Shown piece by piece: positions 18,208 to 27,025 of a DNA stretch of 64,000 nt (position 1 is its first letter; the number at the start of each line of letters is the position of its first letter). Both the position numbers and the translations under genes were made by a program. Source of the DNA: an uncultured Oscillospiraceae bacterium. Lineage in GTDB: Bacteria > Bacillota > Clostridia > Oscillospirales > Acutalibacteraceae. The DNA lies in assembly GCA_910587835.1 (NCBI GenBank), contig CAJUNQ010000015.1, forward strand, positions 59,871 through 123,870, written 5' to 3'. The notes below the pieces were generated by a model. It did not search any database, was not told the DNA's origin, and saw only the letters and a list, made by a program, of their open reading frames with translations.

Positions 18208-18224
18208 GACACAATATGCTCTGA

Positions 18225-18278
18225 CAGGCAACGGACAAGCCCCTGGGAACCGCTTTCTCCTGCCTGACGGGGCTTTTT
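18225..18278 (+). promoter_or_regulatory. Candidate attenuator or pseudoknot riboswitch in the MATE leader
   Basis: In the leader, CAGGCA (18225-18230) can pair with TGCCTG (18261-18266), and AAGCCCC (18237-18243) with GGGGCTT (18269-18275); the latter is followed by a T-run. The two stems interleave in the order a-b-a'-b'. They form either an H-type pseudoknot or two competing folds, one being an intrinsic terminator. The gene starts 27 nt after the T-run. It matches no riboswitch consensus that I recall. Confidence 0.5.
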
Positions 18279-18305
18279 AGCCAACCAAGAGGAGGAGGAG
18301 AGAGC

Positions 18306-19700
18306 TTGACATTGATTAAAAAATATATTGGCTCAAAGGCTTTTTATCTGTCTGTTATCACGCTGCTGGTGCCTATGGTGGTCCAGCAGGGCATCACCCA
18401 GTTTGTAAACCTGCTGGACAATGTGATGGTGGGACGGCTGGGCACAGCCCCTATGTCTGGCGTGGCCATTGTCAACCAGATTATATTTATTTTTAACCTG
18501 ACCCTGTTTGGCGGCATGTCCGGCGCGTCCATCTTTGGGGCGCAATACTATGGCAAGGGGGATGTGGACGGCCTGCGGTATACCCTGCGCTTTCGCACCC
18601 TGTTCGCTGTGGCGGCTACGGTTTTGGGCATTGCCGCCCTGCTGGGGTTTGGGGAGAGCTTTTTTCTGCTCTATCTGAACGGTGAAAACACCTCCCCCCA
18701 GGAGGCGGCCGCTACGCTGGACTATGCCAGAAGCTATATGAACATTATGCTGTGGGGGCTTCTCCCCTTTGCGGTGTCCAACTGCTTTGCCAGTATTCTG
18801 AAGGACACGGGGGAGACCTTCATTCCCATGGTGGCAAGCGTAATCTCCATTGGGGTGAATCTGGCGCTCAACTATCTGCTCATTTTCGGCAGCTTTGGCT
18901 TCCCCAGAATGGGCGTGGCCGGCGCGGCCCTGGCAACGGTCATTGCCCGCTACATAGAGACCGCTTACCTGATCTTCCAGTCCTACCGCCACAAGAAACG
19001 CTTTGTCTTTCTTCAGGGAGCTTTCCGCAGCCTGCGGGTGCCCCTGTCCTTGGTCCGGCGCATTAGCATAACCGGTACGCCTCTTATGCTTAATGAGATG
19101 CTCTGGTCTGTGGGCATCTCCCTCATCACCGCCTGCTATGCCACCCGGGGTCTGGCGGCAGTGGCGGCCAGCAATATCAGCTCCACAGCCCATCAGCTGT
19201 TTTCGCTGCTGCTGATGGCCATGGGCAACGCAGTGGCTATTCTGGTGGGGCAGCAGCTGGGAGCCAACGACATGGACGGGGCAAAGGACACGGTGCGTAA
19301 GCTGCTGTTTTTCGGCACAGCCATCAACCTGGTGATGGGCCTGCTGCTGATTGCCAGCGCGCCCTTTATCCCCCTCATTTACAACACCGAGCCTTTGGTG
19401 CAGGACCTGGCGGCCAAGCTGCTGATGATTTCCGGCGGGTTTCTGCCGTTGGGTGCTATTGTCAACTGCTCTTATTTTACCATCCGTTCCGGCGGGCGCA
19501 CATTCATTACCTTTTTGTTTGACTGCGCCTACACCTGGGTGGTGTGTCTGCCCATTGCCTTTGTGCTCAGCCGGTTTACCGCCCTGCCTCTGCCCTGGAT
19601 GTTTTTCCTGGTGCAGTGCGCGGACTCGGGGTTGAAGGCGGTGATCGCGCTGATTATGCTGCGGTCAGGCATATGGGCGAAGAACGTGGTAAACACATAG
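18306..19700 (+). CDS. MATE-family efflux transporter (second copy)
   Basis: The 464-residue, 12-helix MATE transporter (NorM/DinF type) has the start LVPMVVQQGITQFVNLLDN and the two-fold internal repeat beginning ISITGTPLMLNEMLWSVG. It starts with TTG at 18306, behind an excellent GAGGAGGAG; no ATG is better placed. It differs clearly in sequence from the MATE protein at 8540. The candidate attenuator upstream suggests that expression responds to a small molecule or to translation. A PHP phosphoesterase gene follows 93 bp later. Confidence 0.88.
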   Translation: MTLIKKYIGSKAFYLSVITLLVPMVVQQGITQFVNLLDNVMVGRLGTAPMSGVAIVNQIIFIFNLTLFGGMSGASIFGAQYYGKGDVDGLRYTLRFRTLFAVAATVLGIAALLGFGESFFLLYLNGENTSPQEAAATLDYARSYMNIMLWGLLPFAVSNCFASILKDTGETFIPMVASVISIGVNLALNYLLIFGSFGFPRMGVAGAALATVIARYIETAYLIFQSYRHKKRFVFLQGAFRSLRVPLSLVRRISITGTPLMLNEMLWSVGISLITACYATRGLAAVAASNISSTAHQLFSLLLMAMGNAVAILVGQQLGANDMDGAKDTVRKLLFFGTAINLVMGLLLIASAPFIPLIYNTEPLVQDLAAKLLMISGGFLPLGAIVNCSYFTIRSGGRTFITFLFDCAYTWVVCLPIAFVLSRFTALPLPWMFFLVQCADSGLKAVIALIMLRSGIWAKNVVNT

Positions 19701-19793
19701 AAAAAGGCCGCAGGCTGGCTGGGAATCAACGTCCTGCTTGCGGCCGGCAACCGTGTCCCAAAAAATATTCCTATTATTTCTGAGGTGACTCCC

Positions 19794-20525
19794 ATGCAAT
19801 CCATTTCCAAGCAAGATTATCCCTATCTCTACGAGACCCACTGCCATACCAGCTGGTGCAGCGCCTGCGCTGTCAGCAGTCCTCAGGAGATGGCCGCGGC
19901 CTATTATGCTCACGGCTACGCGGGCATCATCATCACCGACCACTTCCTGCTGGGCAACTCCGCAGTGGACCGTGCCCTGCCCTGGGACGTTAAAATGCAC
20001 GCCTATTACGACGCCTATCTGGCGGCCCGGGACTGGGCCCGGGGTAAGGACTTTGATGTGCACTTTGGCCTGGAGCACCAGTACGGTGGAGGCAAGGAGG
20101 TGCTGACCTATGGCATTGACCTGGATTTTCTGCTGGACCACCCGGAGCTCCACCGCCTGCCCTTGGGTGAGTATGCGGCGTTGGTGCATGAGGCCGGGGG
20201 CTTTCTGAGTATGGCCCACCCATATCGGGACAGGGGGTATATTGACAGGAGAGCCCAGCCTCAGCCGGAATATCTGGATGCTGTGGAGGTGTACAACTAC
20301 CACAACGATGTGGGCGAGAACCGTCAGGCGGAGGAGCTGGCCCAGCGCACCGGCCTGCCCGGTACCGCAGGCGGGGACGTGCACGAGGCGGACAGTCCGG
20401 CTATTGGCCAGGCAGGCGTGGCCTTGCGGGAGAGAGCGGCGACTGGGCAGGAGCTGGTGGCAGCCCTGCGGTCCGGGAACTTCGCGATTCTGGTGGGAGG
20501 CGAGCTGCGGCCCTGCCGGTTCTGA
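19794..20525 (+). CDS. PHP-domain phosphoesterase
   Basis: The 243-residue protein has PHP metal-binding motifs in order: ETHCHTSWCSACA (motif I), GIIITDHF (motif II), a mid-protein FGLEHQYGGG segment, SMAHPYRD (motif III) and GGDVHEAD (motif IV). PHP proteins use up to three metal ions to hydrolyse phosphoesters such as histidinol phosphate or nucleotides. Length is near that of HisK-like and YciV-like enzymes, but the substrate is not clear. ATG 19794 follows GAGGTG; an upstream GTG (19785) overlaps that SD and is rejected. Confidence 0.85.
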   Translation: MQSISKQDYPYLYETHCHTSWCSACAVSSPQEMAAAYYAHGYAGIIITDHFLLGNSAVDRALPWDVKMHAYYDAYLAARDWARGKDFDVHFGLEHQYGGGKEVLTYGIDLDFLLDHPELHRLPLGEYAALVHEAGGFLSMAHPYRDRGYIDRRAQPQPEYLDAVEVYNYHNDVGENRQAEELAQRTGLPGTAGGDVHEADSPAIGQAGVALRERAATGQELVAALRSGNFAILVGGELRPCRF

Positions 20526-20617
20526 GCAGGGGTGCAAGACCTATGCTGTACGCCGGACAAGCCGCATGATCTGTGAACTTTCCGATGGGAATGGCGGCGT
20601 CAGGTTCTTGCCATCAG

Positions 20618-20673
20618 ACAAAAAGCATCTCAAGGCCTGCTCTGGCAGGCTCTTGGGATGCTTTGCTTTTTAT
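20618..20673. terminator. Strong bidirectional terminator
   Basis: A long hairpin: AAAGCATCTCAAG pairs imperfectly with CTTGGGATGCTTT, and inside it GCCTGC pairs with GCAGGC. A T-run follows on + and an A-run on the other side. It sits between convergent PHP and PPK2 genes. Confidence 0.85.
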
Positions 20674-20689
20674 CGATGACAGGGTCGGG

Positions 20690-22162
20690 CTATTTCAGCG
20701 CCGCCTCCAAGGCCTCGGTCACAATGCGCAGGGCCTTGATACGGGCAAATTTTTTGTCTACCGATTCCAGAATATGCCAGGGCGCGTAGGTGGTGCTGGT
20801 TTTTTGCAGCATCTCGTCCACTGCGGCCTCGTATACGTCCCATTTCTCCCGGTTGCGCCAGTCCTCGTCCGTCAGCTTCCACTGCTTCGAGGGGGTGTTC
20901 TTCCGCTCGGTGAACCGTTCCAGCTGGGTGTCCTTGTCAATCTGCACCCAGAACTTCAGCACCACAGCCCCCCAGTTGTGCAGCTCCTGTTCAAACTCGT
21001 TCATCTCATAGTAGGCCCGCTGCCAGTCGTTTTCGCTGCAAAAGCCTTCCAGGCGTTCCACCATCACCCGGCCGTACCAGCTCCGGTCAAAAATGGCAAT
21101 GTGCCCGTCCTTGGGCAGGCTCTTCCAAAAACGCCACAGGTAGTGCCGGGCCTTTTCGTGGGGCTCGGGGCTGGCCACGGGGTGCACCTCAAAGCCCCGG
21201 GGGTCCAGGGCTCCGGTGAGCCGCTTGATGTTGCCCCCCTTGCCTGCCGCGTCCCAGCCCTCGTAGACAATCACCACCGGAACCCGCTTGCGGTACAGCC
21301 GGTTGTGAAGCATCCGCAGCTTGCTTTGCAGACGCTTGAGCTCCTCCTTGTACTCGCCCTCGCTGAGGGTCTTGTCCTTCAGGGGCGCCTCGCTGAGCTT
21401 GGGCATTTTGATGAGAGGGAAGACATTTTGCAGCAGGGGAACTGCCAGACTCTCGTTCTGCAAAGCAGTGTCAATGCCAGTGCAAAGGGTCTCCAGCACC
21501 TGCAGCTCGGCAAATTTTTTGCTGCGGGCGTCCACAATATACCAGGGGGCGCTGGGGGTGTTGGTGTCTTCCAGGTAGCGGTCAAAGACCTCGGCGCAGC
21601 GCTCGTAGTGGTGGTTTTGCCACAGGTCTCCCCGGCTCACCCGCCAGGCGGTGTCCTTGTCGTCCATAAGGCCGTTGATGCGCCGGGCCTGCTCCTTTCT
21701 GCTGATTTGAAAGAAGAATTTCAGCACCAGATAGCCGTTGTCCGTCAGCTGACGCTCAAAGCGTTTGACGCTGTCCACCCGCTGGGCATAGGCCTCGTCT
21801 CCCAGCACGCCGTTCAGGCGTTCCTTGGTGACCTCGTCCATCCAGCCCGAGTCTAAAAAGGTGAACTTGCCCGCCTCGGGGATTCTCTCAAAATACCGGG
21901 TGAGGAAGGGCTTGCGGCGTTCCTCGGCAGTGGGCGCGGCCATAGAGAACACCTGGAAGAACCGTGGGTCGATATGCTTGATGAGCTGGCCAATGGTGCT
22001 GCCCTTGCCCGCTGCGCCCCAGCCCTCAATAAGCACCAGCACCGGCAGCTTTTTATCCTTCAACCGCAGCTGCTGAGCCTCAAGCCGTTCTCCCGCGGCC
22101 TTCAAGCGGGACTTCAACTCCTCCTTATCCGGCTTGTCCGGGCGTATCCAATGCTTCAACAT
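20690..22162 (-). CDS. pap: Double-domain PPK2: polyphosphate:AMP phosphotransferase
   Basis: The 490-residue protein has two tandem PPK2 domains. Each has its own Walker A: EGWGAAGKGS near residue 50 and EGWDAAGKGG near residue 310. Other PPK2 landmarks are present twice, such as FDRSWYGRVMVERLEG in the second half. The two-domain length matches class II PPK2 enzymes (PAP), which phosphorylate AMP to ADP with polyphosphate. The first domain is usually inactive; its lid sequence (LDSGWMDEV in place of FDRSWYG) fits that. The ATG at 22162 follows GAGGTG. A 16-bp-arm hairpin lies in the leader. Confidence 0.88.
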   Translation of the reverse strand: MLKHWIRPDKPDKEELKSRLKAAGERLEAQQLRLKDKKLPVLVLIEGWGAAGKGSTIGQLIKHIDPRFFQVFSMAAPTAEERRKPFLTRYFERIPEAGKFTFLDSGWMDEVTKERLNGVLGDEAYAQRVDSVKRFERQLTDNGYLVLKFFFQISRKEQARRINGLMDDKDTAWRVSRGDLWQNHHYERCAEVFDRYLEDTNTPSAPWYIVDARSKKFAELQVLETLCTGIDTALQNESLAVPLLQNVFPLIKMPKLSEAPLKDKTLSEGEYKEELKRLQSKLRMLHNRLYRKRVPVVIVYEGWDAAGKGGNIKRLTGALDPRGFEVHPVASPEPHEKARHYLWRFWKSLPKDGHIAIFDRSWYGRVMVERLEGFCSENDWQRAYYEMNEFEQELHNWGAVVLKFWVQIDKDTQLERFTERKNTPSKQWKLTDEDWRNREKWDVYEAAVDEMLQKTSTTYAPWHILESVDKKFARIKALRIVTEALEAALK

Positions 22163-22184
22163 GACGATCACCTCAATAAAATAA

Positions 22185-22232
22185 TATACTGTGTAAGAGG
22201 CAGCAGCCTTGCGCCCCCTCTTACACAGTATA
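22185..22232 (-). promoter_or_regulatory. Perfect 16-bp inverted repeat in the PPK2 leader
   Basis: TATACTGTGTAAGAGG and its exact complement CCTCTTACACAGTATA flank a 16-nt loop, 23 nt upstream of the PPK2 ATG. It could be a dimeric repressor operator or an RNA hairpin controlling access to the SD. The outer TATACT could itself serve as a -10 on the minus strand. The rest of 22233-22546 holds nothing I can support. Confidence 0.6.
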
Positions 22233-22546
22233 ACATATAATAGACTGGATTGTACAGAGTGATTTTAGTTGAAGTTCACAGAAGCGGCGAGCCAGAGGCC
22301 GCACAGTCGGGAAATATAGTGAAAGCATCCCTGCCACGCCCCGGCTGTACCCGGCAGACAGAAAAGGAGAGACTTTTTCTCAGCCTTAGCTGTTCTGAGA
22401 CAGGCTCTACCTGCTGCGCCAAACCTTTGCGGCTTGTTTCAGCCGGTAACATACCTACTCCTGGTTGACTGGGTTCATTGCTTCAGCCTGCCAGGGGCAA
22501 GTCTTTTCATCGGGCCGGGCCAGCGGCCGCACATTTTGTCTGGCGT

Positions 22547-23707
22547 TTACTGGCCAAAGCTCACCATCTGGGTATTCGCGCCCTTGCTCACCCACACGCT
22601 GGCAATGTCCAGGTTTTCGTCAAGCATCACCAGGTCGGCGGCCTTGCCGGGGGCAATGCTGCCCAGCTCCCCGTCCAGCCCAATGGCCCGGGCGGGAATG
22701 AGGCTGGCGGACTTCACCGCCTGCTCAAAGGGCACGCCCCAGCTCACCAGGTTTTTCACCTCCTGGTGCAGGTTGCTCACCGAGCCGGCAATGGTGCCGT
22801 CGGGCAGAGTGCACTTGCCCCCGGTGATGTGCACGGTCTGACCGCCCATCTCATAGGCTGCGCCCTCCGGCATACCGTTGGCCCGCAGAGAGTCGCTGAC
22901 AATCAGGGCCCGGTCGCCCAACAGCTGGAAGGCAATTTTCAGCACAGCGGGATGAATATGCTCGCCGTCGCAAATCAGCTCGGCCCGGACCCGCTGGTCC
23001 TCCAGCGCGGCCCCTACCACCCCAGGCTTCCGGTGGTGCAGGCCGTTCATGGCGTTGAACAGGTGGGTGACATGGGTAACCCCCCAGTCAAAGGCGTTCT
23101 TCGCCTCCTCATAGCTGGCGGTGGTGTGGGCAATCGAGACAGTGCACAGCTCCTTTGCCCGCTTTACAAAGTCCTCGCCCCCCGGCTGCTCGGTGGCCAG
23201 GTCAATCAGCCGCACCAGCCCCCCGGAGAGCTGATACCACTCCTGAAACAGGGCAAAGTCCGGGGCCAGCAAAAACTCCTCGTTTTGCGCGCCCTTGCGC
23301 TCCCGGGAGAAGAAGGGGCCCTCCATATTCACGCCGGCTACCTTGGCCCCATCCTCTGAGGGGTGGTCATGAAGGTCTTTGGCGGCCAGAAGGGCGGCTT
23401 TGATGGTGTCGCTGGCTACCGTGGCGGTGGTAGGGCAGAAAGAGGTGACCCCATGGGACAGCAGAAACCGGGCCATATCCTCAAGGGCCTCCCGGGTGCC
23501 GTCGCCGGCGTCGGCGCCTGCGCAGCCGTGCACATGCACATCGATAAAGCCGGGGACAATGGTATAGCCCTGGCAGTCTACGGCAATGTCCTCCTCTTTG
23601 CGGGAGAGGCTGGGGCCTGTGCGGATGATTTTGCCCCCGTCGATCTCCATGTCCCCCTGAACCAGCTGAAAATCCTGGTTCAAATATTTTGCGTTGATAA
23701 TGAACAT
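22547..23707 (-). CDS. nagA: N-acetylglucosamine-6-phosphate deacetylase
   Basis: The 386-residue amidohydrolase gives glucosamine-6-phosphate and acetate, the substrate for NagB at 10987. Family landmarks: the first metal motif GFIDVHVHGCAG, EGPFFSRERKGAQ, the metal histidines in THLFNAMNGLHHRKPG, and late VSDSLRANG with the catalytic aspartate. It ends with the typical GSIAPGKAADLVMLDENLDI. GGAGG lies upstream of ATG 23707. It appears monocistronic; a small BofA-like gene lies 37 bp upstream on the same strand. Confidence 0.93.
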   Translation of the reverse strand: MFIINAKYLNQDFQLVQGDMEIDGGKIIRTGPSLSRKEEDIAVDCQGYTIVPGFIDVHVHGCAGADAGDGTREALEDMARFLLSHGVTSFCPTTATVASDTIKAALLAAKDLHDHPSEDGAKVAGVNMEGPFFSRERKGAQNEEFLLAPDFALFQEWYQLSGGLVRLIDLATEQPGGEDFVKRAKELCTVSIAHTTASYEEAKNAFDWGVTHVTHLFNAMNGLHHRKPGVVGAALEDQRVRAELICDGEHIHPAVLKIAFQLLGDRALIVSDSLRANGMPEGAAYEMGGQTVHITGGKCTLPDGTIAGSVSNLHQEVKNLVSWGVPFEQAVKSASLIPARAIGLDGELGSIAPGKAADLVMLDENLDIASVWVSKGANTQMVSFGQ

Positions 23708-23744
23708 TTCGACATCCTCCGTTTTTTCATCTTGACCCGGTAAT

Positions 23745-23918
23745 TTACAGAATGGTGTTGAGAACCACCAGCAGAGTGACGCCCGGCACTCCCAGCGCGC
23801 TGGACGCAGCCAGGCTCAGGCGGTTGACCGCAAGGCACACGCCGGTGTATTCGCTGGTCAGGTTGACCAGGGCCAGGGCCAGCAGGCCCAGCAGGGCAGA
23901 GGCGAAAAAGCTTTTCAT
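23745..23918 (-). CDS. BofA-like small membrane protein (pro-sigma-K processing inhibitor family)
   Basis: The 57-residue protein has two hydrophobic segments and the typical C-terminal pattern of the BofA family: N-R-LSLAASSALGVPGVTLLVVL, compared with the known N...LGVPGL-LL motif. In Bacillus, BofA holds SpoIVFB inactive in the outer forespore membrane until the sigma-K checkpoint is passed. In Clostridia lacking SpoIVFB its role is less clear. The ATG at 23918 follows AAGGAGG with 11-nt spacing. A longer in-frame ORF extends upstream without an SD and is rejected. It fits the sporulating nature of the host. Confidence 0.7.
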   Translation of the reverse strand: MKSFFASALLGLLALALVNLTSEYTGVCLAVNRLSLAASSALGVPGVTLLVVLNTIL

Positions 23919-24180
23919 AGGGGAGAAGGCCTCCTTGTTTTTGGTAAAGACTATGCGGGCCTTGTCCGGGGTATGACTACAGGCGGGCCTTGCAGGGGGA
24001 GAAACAGAAAGTCTCTTTGCTGTCAGCAAGCCGGATGCTCGCCGTCTTGCTGCGCCCGCTGGGGCTTTTCCTTCTTTACTCTGGCGACTGTAAGCCGCCC
24101 CGCCGGTCTCCCCGCTGCCAACCTCACCGGGTCCGGCCTGCCTTACAACAAGTCGAGGGCGGCGCGGCTTGGCCTGCCTT

Positions 24181-26370
24181 TTACGCTTTCTCCTCCGCCG
24201 GCATAAAGTCAATGCGCCCAGTCGCAACGTCCGCCCCGGCAATGATTACCTCCAGCTCCTGGCCCATCATCAGCACCCGTCCGCTCCGCCGGTCCCGGTG
24301 GCTGATCTCTCCGTCAAACTCAAAGTCGCAGCCCTCAAAGTCGTTCAGGCTCACAAAGCCCTCGGCATTGCTGGCCAGCTTTACAAAAATGCCCTTGGGC
24401 GTCACTCCGTTGATGACCCCCGTATGCTGCTCGCCCAGGTGCTGGCGCATATATTCCGCCGTGTAGCAGTCTTCCGCGTCCCGTTCGCCGGTGACAGCCC
24501 GGACCTCGTTTTTCGAGCTCTCTATGGCCGACTCCTCCGCAAAAGTCCCATAGCGTTTTTTCAGGACAGCCGGGTCCTCCCCTTTCACCAGGTCGCTGAG
24601 AATGCGGTGGATGGAGGTGTCCGGGTAGCGGCGGATGGGGGAGGTGAAGTGGCTGTATTCCTTCAGCGCCAGGCCGAAATGCCCCAGCTCCCGGTGGTCA
24701 TACCGGGCCTTGTCCATGGTGCGCAGAATGCGCTGGTTTACCACAGCCTCCTTGCTGGTGCCCTTCACCCGGTCCAGCACCACGGCGAAATCCTTGGCGG
24801 AGGGGTCGCCCTTTTTCAGCTCCGCGCACTTTACAGAGAGCCGGTCCAGCAGGTCGCACAGCTCTACCACCCGGTCCGGGCTGGGGTGCTCGTGCACCCG
24901 GTAGAGGAAGGGGACCTCTGCCTTCAAAGAGGCCTTGGCCGCGGCGTTGTTGGCGGCCACCATCAGCTGCTCGATCATCTCCTCCGAGGCGCCCTGGGTT
25001 CTGGGCTGAATGTCCACGCAAACCCCGTCCTCGTTCAGAATGAATTTGGTCTCGTCGCTGGTCAGGTCCATCTGGCCCCGGCCCTTGCCGTTGCGGCCCA
25101 GAATATCCGCCAGCTCCTTGGCGGTGGTCAGGCTGTCCATCACAGGGGCGTACTTGTCTATGATGTCCTGGCCGGCAGTGCCGGCGATGATCTCGTTTAC
25201 CTCGCTGTACACGCCCCGGACCTTGGAATTGATTACGGTTTTTTCAAAACGCCAGCCGATCATATTACCCTCAAGGTCAAAATCCATCAGGGCCGAAAAG
25301 GTGAGCTTCTCCGTGCCCGCGTTCAGGCTGCACACCCCGTTGGAAAGGGCCTCTGGCAGCATGGGGATAACCCGGTCGGCAAAATATACCGAGGTGCCCC
25401 GGAGAAAGGCCTCGCTGTCAATGGGCGTGCCCGCCTTTACATAGTGGGACACATCGGCAATGTGCACCCCCAGGGTATAGCCGTCCACGGTTTTGTGGGC
25501 GGACACCGCGTCGTCCAGGTCCTTGGCGTCGGCGCTGTCAATGGTAAAGATGGGCTCGTCCCGCAGGTCCAGCCGCTGGGCAATGTCCTCCGGAGTGACT
25601 GTCATGCGGCTGATTTTCTCCGCCTGCTCCATCACCTCAGGCGGGAACTGGGTGGGGATGCCGCAGCGCTCAATAATAGCGTCGGCGCACACCCGCGCCC
25701 GGTCGCCTGTGCCAAACACATACCGGACCTCTGCCTCCCGCCAGTCCCCTCTCTGGTCCTGCCGGGGGGTGATGAGCACCTTGTCCCCGTCCTTGGCCCC
25801 GCCGGTTTTGCCGGCTGGCACCTCCAGGTCAAAGCGGACCGGGCCGTCCGGGGTCACCCGGGCAATGGGCCCCTCCATGCGCATGGTGCCGGTGAGCTTC
25901 TGCTCCCCCCGCTCCACCACCCGCTTCACCCGGCCGCTGGGTCCCTTGTCCCGCTTGGTCAGGTCAGTCAGGATGATTTTGTCCCCCACAAAGGCCCCGT
26001 TCAGGTCCCGGCCGGGGATGAAAATGTCATCTCCCCGCTGGGGCCGGGCAAAGCCGAAACGCTCGGACAGGGAGACCAGAGTGGCCTCCACATCCCGGGA
26101 GAGAGGGGCCAGCTTGGCCCAGTGGTCCTTGTCTACCAGAACCTCGCCTTTTTCCTGCAGACTGTGCAGGGCCTGATAAAAGGCGTCCTTGTCCCGGATG
26201 CCCGCCTCCCGCTGCAGGGACTTGGAGGGCACGCCGTCCCCGCCGCAGCGTTTCAGGGCGGCGACAATGACAATTTCCTCCGGTGTGCTGGCGGCGCTGG
26301 GTAAATAGTAGGCGTCCGGGGCGGGCCCGCCGAAGCTCCGCCGTCTGCCTGATGTTCTGTCGTTTCTCAA
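24181..26370 (-). CDS. rnr: Ribonuclease R
   Basis: The 729-residue 3'-5' exoribonuclease has an N-terminal winged-helix region, cold-shock domains (about 70-230), the RNB catalytic domain with IDSADAKDLDDAVSAHK holding the metal aspartates, and a C-terminal S1 domain (GVINGVTPKGIFVKLASNAEG). It degrades structured RNA and, in many Firmicutes, processes tmRNA-tagged transcripts. The start is TTG at 26370, well placed after AAGGAGGAG; no ATG fits. SmpB is often a neighbour but is not seen here. The 23919-24180 gap shows no feature. Confidence 0.93.
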   Translation of the reverse strand: MRNDRTSGRRRSFGGPAPDAYYLPSAASTPEEIVIVAALKRCGGDGVPSKSLQREAGIRDKDAFYQALHSLQEKGEVLVDKDHWAKLAPLSRDVEATLVSLSERFGFARPQRGDDIFIPGRDLNGAFVGDKIILTDLTKRDKGPSGRVKRVVERGEQKLTGTMRMEGPIARVTPDGPVRFDLEVPAGKTGGAKDGDKVLITPRQDQRGDWREAEVRYVFGTGDRARVCADAIIERCGIPTQFPPEVMEQAEKISRMTVTPEDIAQRLDLRDEPIFTIDSADAKDLDDAVSAHKTVDGYTLGVHIADVSHYVKAGTPIDSEAFLRGTSVYFADRVIPMLPEALSNGVCSLNAGTEKLTFSALMDFDLEGNMIGWRFEKTVINSKVRGVYSEVNEIIAGTAGQDIIDKYAPVMDSLTTAKELADILGRNGKGRGQMDLTSDETKFILNEDGVCVDIQPRTQGASEEMIEQLMVAANNAAAKASLKAEVPFLYRVHEHPSPDRVVELCDLLDRLSVKCAELKKGDPSAKDFAVVLDRVKGTSKEAVVNQRILRTMDKARYDHRELGHFGLALKEYSHFTSPIRRYPDTSIHRILSDLVKGEDPAVLKKRYGTFAEESAIESSKNEVRAVTGERDAEDCYTAEYMRQHLGEQHTGVINGVTPKGIFVKLASNAEGFVSLNDFEGCDFEFDGEISHRDRRSGRVLMMGQELEVIIAGADVATGRIDFMPAEEKA

Positions 26371-26464
26371 TATGGTCTCCTCCTTTTGAACTTCCGTCTG
26401 GCCGGTATGGGACAGGCCCGGCTCTTGTGTGTGGTTTTTGGGAATAAAAGGGAGCCTCCCCCGC

Positions 26465-26815
26465 CTATTCTACAGGCAGATTGTGCTGCTTCAAAAAAGA
26501 GAGCTTATCCCAATATCCTCTCTGAAAAAGAATCCTTTCATTCACAATCTGAAAAAAACGCAGCCGCGTAGGCCTAAGGGGTCCTTCCATTCCAGGATGG
26601 CCCATTGTCCATCTTCAAAAATATTTTCTACGATCGCCGTCATGTCCGCTGTGGAAAACTCCCGGGTAAACCTCTCCCGAATGGCCTCTTTCCCAACCAC
26701 GGGGCTTTCCGCAACCTGATGGTTGATAGCGTCCTCATGATATAAGCTCACAATTTCTTCCACATCATGGCGGTTGAATGCGTCCACCCGCTTACACACA
26801 ACTTCTTTTGGTCTA
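26465..26815 (-). pseudogene. NTF2/SnoaL-like gene, 5' end lost at a repeat insertion and frameshifted
   Basis: The reading frame gives an NTF2-like (nuclear transport factor 2 family) protein: KRVDAFNRHDVEEIVSLYHE, EDAINHQVAESPVVGKEAI and ILEWKDPLGLRGC. It then runs into a stop at 26542 after GCVFFRL. The missing C-terminus is encoded in the next frame: FQRGYWDKLSFLKQHNLP, ending at 26465. The break is at a run of seven T (minus strand); one extra T would restore the frame. At the 5' end the frame runs into the family B repeat (26816) before any ATG. The gene is therefore damaged twice, unless the frameshift is a sequencing error. Confidence 0.8.
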
Positions 26816-26978
26816 AGAGCCTATCCCGAAATGATCCGCACGCATCTTGCTTGCATATTTTCCGTCAGATAGCGGCCAAATTTCTTGACAGGCGTCAGCC
26901 TGCCTGCAAAATTTTGACGCCATCTGACGATCAATCTGACTGCGCAATCTGCGCACGTCTCATTCCGGGATAGGCTCT
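26816..26978. repeat. MITE-like inverted-repeat element, family B (copy 1)
   Basis: The 163-bp element starts AGAGCCTATCCCGAAATGA and ends with its imperfect complement (TCATTCCGGGATAGGCTCT). A second copy at 40995-41157 differs at only three positions by eye and has the same length. It is non-coding. It abuts the truncated 5' end of the NTF2-like gene. Confidence 0.9.
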
Positions 26979-27025
26979 AAGCATAATAATCTCGGTTTCT
27001 TTTTTCTGACTGTTCCGGCTGTCCC

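Noticed and set aside
23745..24242. 165-residue reading of the BofA-like gene
   Set aside because: The N-terminal 108 residues are Arg/Pro-rich with no SD; the SD-supported ATG gives the 57-residue BofA-like protein.
24169..26304. 711-codon plus-strand open frame
   Set aside because: It is antisense to rnr; its composition (His/Gly/Val/Pro-rich) is typical of a high-GC shadow frame and it has no family motif.
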